NCBI GenBank assembly: GCA_021204285.1
Contig: JAJPZP010000003.1
Location: 1 to 8,219, forward strand
DNA: 8,219 bases
DNA from: Lachnospiraceae bacterium
Lineage (GTDB): Bacteria > Bacillota > Clostridia > Lachnospirales > Lachnospiraceae
Direction of reading: 5' to 3'
The notes beneath the pieces were generated by a model. The model was not told the DNA's origin. It made no database searches and saw nothing but the letters and a program-made list of their open reading frames with translations. The translations under genes were made by a program, and so were the position numbers. Position 1 is the first letter of the stretch. The number at the start of each line of letters is the position of its first letter. Below are positions 1 through 6,124 of this stretch, one piece after another.

Positions 1-926
1 ATCGGGATCCCGCGGCGCATCGCAACCTCTTTTGTTGTACAGCTGACGCCGGATACGGTGATGCCCTTTGCACCAAAGGACTTCGCGTAGGCGATGAGAT
101 CCGGGTCCTCCGCGTACTCGCAGATCATCTCAGAAAGAGACGGATCATGTCCGTGAACAACAATATTGACGTTCTCCGCATTCATAACGCCAAGGTTCGC
201 CTCGGTCTCGATCGGCTTCGGTGTGCCAAACAGAACGTCCGAGAACTCGGTACTGCACATGGAGCCGCCCCAGCCATCGCAAAGACCCGCACGCAGGGAC
301 TGACGCACCAGCGCCTCCGGCTTGGAGGAACATCCCATATGGGTCATATGCATCGAGCAGGACACTTCGCGGTCGATCGCGCGCGGCTCGATCTCGGCCT
401 TATGCCAGAGCTCTCTGGTGTGCTGCGGCGCGCGGCTCAGCCAGCGGGATACACCGAAGGGCTTGCCGTACTCCATGAGAGCCATCTCCGCGACCTCATG
501 CGCCACATCATAGATATCGCGATACTCGGTCTGGATACCCCACTCCTTCGCGATACGGATCAGCTTCTCGGGATCCTTTACCTTGTAAGCGCCGTCCTTG
601 CTGGAAGCGTACAGGGTATGGCAGATCTCGCGGCCATGATCCGAGTGCGTCGCCGCGCCGCCCGCGGTAAATCTCAGATAGTTACGTCCCACGATGCCGT
701 GCACATCACAGCCGCAGATGCCTCTGGGCGCCTTCGGGGTGATACGGCAGGGTCCCATCGTACAGATACGGCAGCAGATACCCTGCTCGCCGAATTTGCA
801 GTGCGGAGTCTGGTTCTTTACACGCAGCTCCCAGGAATCTGCGCCAACCTTATCACGAGTAGCCTGCAGCTTCTGCACTGCTTCCGCCATCTCGTGCACA
901 TATGTCAGTCTGAATTCTTCACTCAT
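1..926 (-). CDS. cooS: Ni-dependent CO dehydrogenase catalytic subunit (CooS/AcsA), N-terminal 308 residues, cut by window edge
   Basis: This gene encodes the catalytic subunit of anaerobic CO dehydrogenase, which interconverts CO2 and CO and in acetogens feeds CO to acetyl-CoA synthase. I translated it by hand from ATG at 926, and the frame stays open to base 1. C43 and C51 fit the intersubunit D cluster. C52, C55, C60 and C71 (in RGICGC) fit the B cluster, in the family pattern CKFGxxGxCCRxCxMGPCR. THSDHG (residues 93-98) matches the proton-relay histidine region. HGHDP (258-262) and GVCCT (293-297) carry the first C-cluster ligands. The remaining C-cluster cysteines lie outside the window. 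TEFSDVLFGTPKP and EANLGVMN resemble CODH/ACS-type AcsA more than stand-alone CooS, but this is judged by eye. A ribosome site, AGGAGA, lies about six bases before the ATG. CooC ends 32 bases upstream, so this is probably the last seen gene of a four-gene operon. Confidence 0.95.
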   Translation of the reverse strand, partial: MSEEFRLTYVHEMAEAVQKLQATRDKVGADSWELRVKNQTPHCKFGEQGICCRICTMGPCRITPKAPRGICGCDVHGIVGRNYLRFTAGGAATHSDHGREICHTLYASSKDGAYKVKDPEKLIRIAKEWGIQTEYRDIYDVAHEVAEMALMEYGKPFGVSRWLSRAPQHTRELWHKAEIEPRAIDREVSCSMHMTHMGCSSKPEALVRQSLRAGLCDGWGGSMCSTEFSDVLFGTPKPIETEANLGVMNAENVNIVVHGHDPSLSEMICEYAEDPDLIAYAKSFGAKGITVSGVSCTTKEVAMRRGIP

Positions 927-958
927 ACTTTTTCTCCTAATAACAGTTTTGTCTTTGT

Positions 959-1729
959 TTACAGTTGCAATTGATCCACGATCTTACGAAGCGCGGATTT
1001 CACCGGATTTTCGGCGGGAAGCTCCGTGGTGGGCGTCCCCTCGCTGTCGTACTCGAACACCTCGTCATCCTGCGGTACGACCCCCAGAAGCGTCAGACCC
1101 TGTTTCTCAATCTCTTCCTGAATCCCATCTGTGAGAACGCCCTTCGGCGCCCGGTTCACGATCAGGCCGACCTTCTGCGGCTTCAGCCCGCACTCCGGAA
1201 TAAGTCGCGCAATGCGTCCGACCGCCTGAATCCCACGGCGGGAGCTGTCGCTCACCAGAATCACAATATTCACGTTCGGGAGAATCCCGCGGCTGATGTG
1301 TTCCATCCCGGCCTCGTTGTCCACGATCACATAGTTATAATTCTGCGCGCGTCTCGCGACCTGTGTCGACAACAGGCCATTCACAAAGCAGTAGCAGCCT
1401 TTTCCCTGCGTATGTCCCATGACCAGCAGGTCATAGTCATCCTCTTCTACCAGGGCAGAGTCAAAGCGGAACTCCGTGTAGTCCTGCTTGGACATGCCCT
1501 TCGGGATCGGACTTTCTTTGGCCGTCTCTGAATTTTCCAGCTCATCGCGGATATCGCCGAGCGTCATCTCGACCTCGACGCCGAGCACCTCATTGAGATT
1601 CGAGTTCGCGTCGGCGTCGACCGCGAGGATCGGCCCCTTCTTCTGCTCCGCGAGATACTGGATCAGCATACCGGTCAGCGTTGTCTTGCCGACGCCGCCC
1701 TTTCCTGCCACTGCGATTGTCTGCGGCAT
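959..1729 (-). CDS. cooC: CooC-type nickel-insertion ATPase for CO dehydrogenase
   Basis: This 256-residue protein is a MinD/SIMIBI-class P-loop ATPase of the CooC (AcsF) group, which uses ATP to help load nickel into the CODH C cluster. The deviant Walker A GKGGVGKTT sits at residues 9-17, followed by the VDADANSNL switch (38-46). A CxC pair, C112 and C114 in GKGCYCFVN, is the conserved metal site between the two subunits of CooC dimers, and VDNEAGMEH (about 136-144) follows. Length is normal for the family. ATG at 1729 is preceded by AGGAGGTGA. The 98-base gap (1730-1827) to the upstream cooT-like gene holds no convincing promoter or terminator, so I place it in the same operon. CooS starts 32 bases downstream, which fits CooC serving that enzyme. 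The only real alternative is another CooC paralogue, such as one acting on acetyl-CoA synthase. Confidence 0.94.
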   Translation of the reverse strand: MPQTIAVAGKGGVGKTTLTGMLIQYLAEQKKGPILAVDADANSNLNEVLGVEVEMTLGDIRDELENSETAKESPIPKGMSKQDYTEFRFDSALVEEDDYDLLVMGHTQGKGCYCFVNGLLSTQVARRAQNYNYVIVDNEAGMEHISRGILPNVNIVILVSDSSRRGIQAVGRIARLIPECGLKPQKVGLIVNRAPKGVLTDGIQEEIEKQGLTLLGVVPQDDEVFEYDSEGTPTTELPAENPVKSALRKIVDQLQL

Positions 1730-1827
1730 ATTGTCACCTCCTGTCTGTTGAATTTGTTGAATCCCTTCTGTCTTTTACATCTGTTCTCCGCCAATCACCC
1801 CGGCTTTCTTTTAAGCGACCTTTCCGG

Positions 1828-2022
1828 TCAGTCCTCCGAACAGTTGATCTTCACTACCGAATTTGCCAGATCGACCATGGTAATAGCCCCTTCCACGACA
1901 ATCTCGGCTCCCATGATGTCGCGGATACGAATGGCGGTACCCTCCACATCAATCCTGCTCGCGTTTCGAATCAGGATACTCTCTTCCTCCTGCTTCCTTC
2001 CATATACCGTTGCAAGACACAT
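1828..2022 (-). CDS. cooT: CooT-family small nickel-binding protein
   Basis: This 64-residue protein begins MCLATVYGR, the hallmark of the CooT family. In Rhodospirillum rubrum CooT is a small dimer that binds one nickel through the Cys2 of each chain and helps mature CO dehydrogenase. Cys2 is present here. The rest (IRNASRIDVEGTAIRIRDI, then VVEGAITMVDLANSVV) alternates short hydrophobic strands as expected for the small beta-barrel of this family, which domain databases also call predicted RNA-binding. A second cysteine (C61) lies near the C-terminus. ATG at 2022 follows an AGGAGG ribosome site that overlaps the stop of the His-rich gene, and only 13 bases separate the genes. Position between a His-rich protein and CooC strongly supports a role in nickel delivery. 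The family is clear by eye. The nickel role rests on homology and context. Confidence 0.85.
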   Translation of the reverse strand: MCLATVYGRKQEEESILIRNASRIDVEGTAIRIRDIMGAEIVVEGAITMVDLANSVVKINCSED

Positions 2023-2035
2023 AAAAATCAGCCTC

Positions 2036-2410
2036 CTATTGTATCAGAGAGAGCGCGATCGAGAGCCTCATATTACCCTTTTCAAAATCCTCCACGCCCT
2101 TCTCAACCTGCACAGCCGCCTCTTCCTTTCCGGCTTCTCTGAGATGACCGGCAATGGCAGCCAGCTCCTGCGCATGATGCCGGTTGTGATCCAGCATGTA
2201 GGCAAGGACAGCGGTGTCCTCATCCTTCGGCTGCTCACCGTGGACATGATCATGATCGTGCTCCTGTCCTTCTTCATGGCAATGGGGATGGGAATGCGTC
2301 ACATCACCGTGGCTGTGTTCGTGAGTATGCTCATGGCCGTGGTCATGATCGTGCTCCTGTCCGCCGCATCCATACCCGCAATGGCTGTGGTCTTCATTCG
2401 TCACGTGCAT
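2036..2410 (-). CDS. His-rich metal-binding protein, likely nickel store or chaperone (CooJ-like in role)
   Basis: This protein has 124 residues from ATG at 2410. I chose that start because AAAGGAGG lies nine bases before it, whereas longer starts would place this site inside the coding sequence. Residues 1-60 hold 19 histidines, mostly in alternating H-D/H-E runs, plus C11, C15 and C44, typical of Ni, Zn or Co storage tails. Residues about 65-124 lack low complexity and look alpha-helical, with a further cluster HNRHHAQEL (75-83) and H89 on the first helix. There is no signal peptide or membrane segment, so it should be cytosolic. It is the first gene after a promoter and is followed closely by CooT, CooC and CooS, matching the position and chemistry of R. 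rubrum CooJ, but with the His-rich part at the N-terminus. I do not recognise the helical domain as a named family, so nickel specificity is inferred. Confidence 0.85.
   Translation of the reverse strand: MHVTNEDHSHCGYGCGGQEHDHDHGHEHTHEHSHGDVTHSHPHCHEEGQEHDHDHVHGEQPKDEDTAVLAYMLDHNRHHAQELAAIAGHLREAGKEEAAVQVEKGVEDFEKGNMRLSIALSLIQ
2250..2362 (-). repeat. In-frame direct repeat inside the His-rich gene
   Basis: A 20-base block is repeated exactly at 2250-2269 and 2343-2362 (plus-strand TCATGATCGTGCTCCTGTCC). The copies are 93 bases, or 31 codons, apart and in the same frame, and both encode GQEHDHD. This suggests that the His-rich segment grew by internal duplication. Confidence 0.85.
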
Positions 2411-2499
2411 AGATGAAATCCTCCTTTCCATCATCAAATTTTACACCCGGAATCGTGGTGCAAGAATCGATGTGTTAATTTTTTGACATTGTTTTACAC

Positions 2500-2528
2500 A
2501 TTATACCCCCATGGGGGGATTTTGGCAA
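2500..2528 (-). promoter_or_regulatory. Promoter of the His-rich/cooT/cooC/cooS operon with a C-tract/G-tract operator in its spacer
   Basis: Read on the minus strand, TTGCCA (2528-2523) and TATAAT (2505-2500) are separated by exactly 17 bases. The spacer contains the perfect 12-base palindrome CCCCCATGGGGG (2506-2517), directly against the -10 box. It lies in the 127-base gap between metF and the His-rich gene, with -35 ten bases from the metF stop. The predicted start is near 2493, giving a leader of about 83 bases. The dyad resembles CsoR/RcnR/FrmR-family operators, which are C-runs facing G-runs flanked by A/T. The same design is present before rnfC2. Confidence 0.7.
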
Positions 2529-2537
2529 GAGGAAAAA

Positions 2538-3416
2538 CTAAATTCCTGCCTGCTCGAGCAGTGCCGGCACTTTCGACTCCCAGCCGAGCGCCATAATGTG
2601 CACGCCCTGGCAGTAAGGTCTGCACTCCCGGATGATGCGCGCCGCGATCTCCACGCCGGTGATACCCGCCTTCGTCTTCTCCTTGTCCGCCTTCAGCTCG
2701 TCGATCATCTCCTGCGGAACATGAATTCCGGCAACATTGTCATTCATATATTTCGCCATTCCAGCGGACTTCGGAATCACGATACCGAGCTGCACCGGCT
2801 TGCCAAACTGACTTGCCTTTTCCATAAATTTAATAAATTTCTCCGGCTCATAGACCGCCTGCGTCTGGAAATAATCTGCGCCCGCGCGTACCTTTCTCTC
2901 CATCTTCGCAAGCTGCGCGTCGACCGAATCACTGCACGGCGATACGACCGCGCCCTTCGCGAATTTCGGCGGCTCACCGACCAGCTCGTTTCCACCCAGG
3001 TCGACGCCCTGTTCGAGCAGGCACGCCGTGTGAAGCAGGGAGACAGAGTCGAGGTCAAAGACCGGCTTTGCCTGCGGATGGTCGCCGAGCTTCGTGTGAT
3101 CGCCGGTCAGAAGCAACACGTTCTCAATGCCCAGCATCGCGGCGCTTAAAAGATCAGACTGCAGTGCAATCCGGTTCCGGTCACGACAGGTCAGCTGAAA
3201 GATCGGCGTCAGACCCTCGTCCAGCAACGCCTTACAGGTGGCAAGCGAACCGAGACGCATGACGGAAGACTGGTTATCGGTCACGTTGACCGCCGTGATA
3301 CCACTCAGGTATGTCTTCGCTTCCTCAAGAAGATGCTCAATATGGATACCCTTGGGTGGGCCGACCTCCGCGGAAACTACAAATTCACCCCGTTCAAATA
3401 ATTCTGTTATTTTCAT
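2538..3416 (-). CDS. metF: Methylenetetrahydrofolate reductase catalytic subunit MetF
   Basis: This 292-residue flavoprotein TIM barrel reduces 5,10-methylene-THF to 5-methyl-THF in the methyl branch of the Wood-Ljungdahl pathway. Family landmarks are the catalytic glutamate E17 in SAEVGPPKG, the VNVTDN strand (44-49), LLTGD with D106, GAVVSP (156-160 region), DYFQTQ with substrate-site Q186, and the C-terminal GVHIMALGWE (271-280). The length is that of the short bacterial MetF with no regulatory domain. ATG at 3416 follows TAGGAG, which overlaps the metV stop, and 12 bases separate the two genes. Having MetV and RnfC2 directly upstream indicates the heterotrimeric acetogen enzyme, in which MetF receives electrons through MetV instead of binding NADH itself. 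That division of work is known from related acetogens and is inferred here. No terminator is evident after the stop. The next promoter begins ten bases downstream. Confidence 0.95.
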   Translation of the reverse strand: MKITELFERGEFVVSAEVGPPKGIHIEHLLEEAKTYLSGITAVNVTDNQSSVMRLGSLATCKALLDEGLTPIFQLTCRDRNRIALQSDLLSAAMLGIENVLLLTGDHTKLGDHPQAKPVFDLDSVSLLHTACLLEQGVDLGGNELVGEPPKFAKGAVVSPCSDSVDAQLAKMERKVRAGADYFQTQAVYEPEKFIKFMEKASQFGKPVQLGIVIPKSAGMAKYMNDNVAGIHVPQEMIDELKADKEKTKAGITGVEIAARIIRECRPYCQGVHIMALGWESKVPALLEQAGI

Positions 3417-3428
3417 CTTTTATCACTC

Positions 3429-4046
3429 CTATACTTCATCGTCAGTCGCATAGTTCCGGATCTGGGTCGGGCAATTCAGCGCGTCCAGCCGTCCGATCTT
3501 CTCGAGCCGCCGGTAGATGCGCTCCCACCCGCACTCCATATTACTGTCCACTTCACATTTACCATTTTTGGAACCTCCACACTGGCCGTTGACCAGGCTC
3601 TTGGAACAGGCCGTGATCGGACAGATACCGCCGGTCAGGTTGAGATAGCACTCGCCGCATTGACCGCAATCGTATTCGAGCGGCGTAACGCCCTGCGCGC
3701 CCGGCAGTCTCACCGTATCACAGCCCGCCAGTACTGTCTTCTCCTCCAGATAAGCCGCAACTGTCTGTACGCCCACGCCACAGGAAAATACGATGACCAG
3801 ATCCGCGGCCTCAATCTGCTCCTTATATTTTGAGAGGCGCAGCTCCATGTTCTCAGGATTGCAGATATAGTCGGTCGTCACGACGCCGCATACCTGCCCC
3901 GCCGATGCAAGCTCTGTCTGCAGATCAGCTGCCTCCTCCAGTGGGAAATACACCTCTCTGCAGCCATGACAGTTGATGATGAAAACCTTTTTCCCTGCCG
4001 TCAGGGAACGGATGGTATCTTTATCCTTTAACTGTGTTATCAGCAT
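3429..4046 (-). CDS. metV: MetV, iron-sulfur/zinc subunit of methylenetetrahydrofolate reductase
   Basis: This 205-residue Cys-rich protein matches the 'MTHFR C-terminal' family (MetV), the partner of MetF in acetogens and also found with corrinoid methyl-transfer enzymes. Visible cysteines are C26xxC29, C62, C89, C127xxC130xxC133, C142, C147, C156, C164 and C172. The signature stretches are CGQCGECYLNLTGGICP and CSKSLVNGQCGG. They probably hold Fe-S clusters and a zinc, as reported for homologues. The first half (VFIINCHGC, LVIVFSCGVGVQT) has a Rossmann-like alternation. The start ATG at 4046 comes one base after the rnfC2 stop (TGATATG), with a purine-rich AAGGGGGATG ribosome site inside the end of rnfC2, so translation is probably coupled. 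The whole protein is paralogous to the first ~205 residues of the upstream RnfC2. The family assignment is firm. The metal content is by analogy. Confidence 0.92.
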   Translation of the reverse strand: MLITQLKDKDTIRSLTAGKKVFIINCHGCREVYFPLEEAADLQTELASAGQVCGVVTTDYICNPENMELRLSKYKEQIEAADLVIVFSCGVGVQTVAAYLEEKTVLAGCDTVRLPGAQGVTPLEYDCGQCGECYLNLTGGICPITACSKSLVNGQCGGSKNGKCEVDSNMECGWERIYRRLEKIGRLDALNCPTQIRNYATDDEV

Positions 4047-4047
4047 A

Positions 4048-6009
4048 TCACTTCATCCCCCTTACCGCGGCTTTTCCGGCCTTGATCTTCGTCACAAGCG
4101 GAATCTTCGAGGAACAGATATATTCACAGCAGCGACACTCAATGCAGTCCATGACGCTCTTTTCCTTCATGCCCTGCCAGTTCTCTTCGTCCGCATACTT
4201 TGCAAAATACAGCGGGGAGAGCTCCATCGGACAGACATCCACGCAGCGCCCGCACTTGATGCAGGACTGCTCTGCCGTGTGGTCAGTGTCCACTGCAATG
4301 ATACCATTTGAGCCTTTCATGATCGGAACATGGAGGTCGGAAAGCGGGAAGCCCATCATCAGTCCGCCGGCCTTGTATGTAATGTCGTCGCCCTCCGCAC
4401 CACCGCAGTAATCGACCAGCGCCTGCGTGTCCGTGCCGATCTTCACAATATAATTTCCGGGGCGCTTCAGACGCTCACCAGTCACCGTCACAACACGTTC
4501 GATCAGCGGCATGCCTTTCTGAATCGCATCGGAGATCGCCTTCGTCGTGCTGATATTACTCACGACACATCCGACATCCGCCGGCAGCCCGCCGCTCGGC
4601 ACCTGTCTCTTCATCACACGCTTGATCAGCATTTTCTCCGCGCCCTGCGGATACTTTGTTTTCGCCGTCACAACGTCCAGATTTTCATAGGGCGCGGTTT
4701 TCGCCTTCATCAGCTCGATCGCGTCGGGCTTATTGTCCTCGATGACAATCAGTCCGCGCTCCGCGCCGACCGTCTTCACAATCGCCCGCAGGCCGAAGAC
4801 CACGTCGTCTGCAAACTCGAGCATCACCCGGTGGTCCGCGGTCAGCAGCGGTTCGCACTCACAGCCGTTCAGCAGGATCGTATCCACCGGCTTCGCGGGT
4901 TTCAGCTTGACTGAGGTCGGGAAGCCTGCGCCTCCCATACCGACGATACCGGCCTCCTTCACGATGTCGATGATCTCCTCCGGCGTCAGCTCCTCCAGGG
5001 AAGCATGAGGCTTCACGGACTCATCGAGCGTATTCTTCCCGTCGGAACGAATCACAACAGCAGGACATTCGCCCCTTGTCGCATGCCCACGCGTCTCGAT
5101 TGCAATAACCGTGCCGCTGACGCTCGAATGCACCGGACTGCTGATAAATCCGGCCGCCTCGCCAATCTTCTGTCCGACCTTCACCGTGTCGCCCACGGCC
5201 ACCACCGGATTCGCCGGCGCGCCTGCATGCATCGAGAGCGGAATCGCCACGATCTCCGGCTCCGGAAAACGCTCCAGCGCAAGATGCTCCGTAAAGCCTT
5301 TTCGCTCCAGCGGATGGACGCCGCCATAATACCCCTCAAGCCGGTTCTCCCGGATGGACTTCACATATTCACTCACATATTTGAAGTCAATCTTCGAATA
5401 ATCCCGCAGCTGCACCGGCTGCGCCAGAAATTCCTCAAGCCGTCCCTGCTTTTCCAGTCTCCGGTATATCTTCTCCCAGGCGCAGTCCTTGTCCTTATCG
5501 ACCTCACAATTCCCGTTCTTCGCACCGCCGCACTGCCCGTTCACCAGGCTCTTGGAGCAGTCGACGATGGGACATACGCCCCCGGTAATATTCAGATAGC
5601 ACTGCGCGCAGGCGTCACAACGCCGATCTGTCAGAGCCATGCCGTGATGTCCCGTATAATTCAGAGAATCCGCCGCCGCATACACCGGCAGGTCCAGCAT
5701 GTCTACAATCGTCTGCACGCCCAGGCCGCAGGACACCACATAAACCTGCTCCGTCCCCTCCGGGATCATGCCCTGAAGTTTCCGCTTCGTCTGCGTCTGA
5801 TTGCACAAAAAATCGACCCTCGCGCTCCCCGTGATTGTCTTTCCATATTCCGTGGCAATTTTTTCAAATTCTGAACAATCCAGTTCGTCGACGGCCGTAA
5901 ACTCTTTGAAGCATTTGTTGCAGGCAATCACGAACAGATGGTCTGTGTCTGACAACAACGACGCTAGTTCCTCGCGGCTCTTCAGCCTGTATCTGGTGTA
6001 GTCCTCCAA
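4048..6009 (-). CDS. rnfC2: RnfC2: MetV-like domain fused to an RnfC-type NADH-binding Fe-S electron-input module
   Basis: This 653-residue fusion is the electron-input subunit of the MetF/MetV/RnfC2 enzyme. Residues 1-205 repeat MetV, with C30xxC33, C69, C94, C131xxC134xxC137, C146, C151, C160, C168 and C176. Residues about 225-310 are the RnfC barrel-sandwich segment (HAGAPANPVVAVGD). GMGGAGFPTSVKL (357-369) and CECEPLL (383-389) are the Rossmann-like NADH/FMN site shared with RnfC and NuoF. Two ferredoxin motifs follow, C583xxC586xxC589xxxC593P and C622xxC625xxC628xxxC632. There are no membrane helices and no other rnf genes, so this is a soluble NADH dehydrogenase module and not part of the ion-pumping Rnf complex. 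It starts with TTG at 6009, chosen because AAGGAGGTGA lies seven bases before it. It has its own promoter at 6112-6084. The NADH role is known from A. woodii and inferred here. Confidence 0.93.
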   Translation of the reverse strand: MEDYTRYRLKSREELASLLSDTDHLFVIACNKCFKEFTAVDELDCSEFEKIATEYGKTITGSARVDFLCNQTQTKRKLQGMIPEGTEQVYVVSCGLGVQTIVDMLDLPVYAAADSLNYTGHHGMALTDRRCDACAQCYLNITGGVCPIVDCSKSLVNGQCGGAKNGNCEVDKDKDCAWEKIYRRLEKQGRLEEFLAQPVQLRDYSKIDFKYVSEYVKSIRENRLEGYYGGVHPLERKGFTEHLALERFPEPEIVAIPLSMHAGAPANPVVAVGDTVKVGQKIGEAAGFISSPVHSSVSGTVIAIETRGHATRGECPAVVIRSDGKNTLDESVKPHASLEELTPEEIIDIVKEAGIVGMGGAGFPTSVKLKPAKPVDTILLNGCECEPLLTADHRVMLEFADDVVFGLRAIVKTVGAERGLIVIEDNKPDAIELMKAKTAPYENLDVVTAKTKYPQGAEKMLIKRVMKRQVPSGGLPADVGCVVSNISTTKAISDAIQKGMPLIERVVTVTGERLKRPGNYIVKIGTDTQALVDYCGGAEGDDITYKAGGLMMGFPLSDLHVPIMKGSNGIIAVDTDHTAEQSCIKCGRCVDVCPMELSPLYFAKYADEENWQGMKEKSVMDCIECRCCEYICSSKIPLVTKIKAGKAAVRGMK

Positions 6010-6013
6010 ACGC

Positions 6014-6023
6014 TCACCTCCTT
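6014..6023 (-). promoter_or_regulatory. Ribosome binding site fixing the TTG start of rnfC2
   Basis: The minus-strand sequence AAGGAGGTGA is a full anti-16S match. Its GGAGG core sits at standard spacing from TTG (6009-6007), and no in-frame ATG or GTG is nearby, so the rare start codon is well supported. Confidence 0.85.
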
Positions 6024-6034
6024 GTATAATTGTA

Positions 6035-6079
6035 TCGTTATTTTTTTAACGACTTAGTACAGAAATCTCTCTGAGATTT
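6035..6079 (-). promoter_or_regulatory. Two inverted repeats in the rnfC2 leader
   Basis: Between the promoter and the rnfC2 ribosome site are two perfect inverted repeats. The first is AAATCTC-3 bases-GAGATTT (6063-6079), at the predicted transcript 5' end. The second is TCGTTA-6 bases-TAACGA (6035-6052). In the message these could form a 5' stabilising stem and a second weak stem, or they could be protein sites. No U-tract follows either in the minus direction, so they are not terminators for these genes. Confidence 0.4.
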
Positions 6080-6083
6080 TTTT

Positions 6084-6112
6084 ATTATATCCCCCAGAGG
6101 GGTAATTTTCAA
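6084..6112 (-). promoter_or_regulatory. Promoter of rnfC2-metV-metF with a C-tract/G-tract operator in its spacer
   Basis: Read on the minus strand, TTGAAA (6112-6107) and TATAAT (6089-6084) are 17 bases apart. The spacer contains CCCC-TCT-GGGG(G) (6102-6091), one base from the -10 box, flanked by TTA and ATA. The predicted start is near 6077, giving a leader of about 68 bases. The -35 box begins 12 bases after the phosphatase stop codon, and no terminator is visible between them, so some readthrough from upstream is possible. Position and base pattern match the promoter at 2528-2500. Confidence 0.7.
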
Positions 6113-6124
6113 GCGCTTTTCATA

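Noticed and set aside
147..974. Long plus-strand open frame of 275 codons
   Set aside because: It lies opposite cooS, whose minus-strand translation carries unmistakable CODH motifs. The plus-strand product has no recognisable domain and no ribosome site.
2411..2437. Upstream start for the His-rich protein adding nine residues
   Set aside because: The ribosome site AAAGGAGG (2420-2427) would sit inside that extension and is ideally spaced for ATG at 2410.
2471..2505. CooA (CO-sensing CRP-type) site before the CODH unit
   Set aside because: One TGTCA-like element is present (minus strand near 2487), but no partner TGACA lies at the required spacing.
2506..2518. C-tract/G-tract dyads read as plus-strand terminators
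   Set aside because: Short T-runs follow each dyad on the plus strand, but no plus-strand gene leads into them. The first dyad has a loop of only two bases, and both fall exactly within promoter spacers.
5005..5874. Long plus-strand open frame of 289 codons
   Set aside because: It is the antisense shadow of rnfC2 in GC-rich coding DNA, with an Arg/His-rich composition typical of such shadows.
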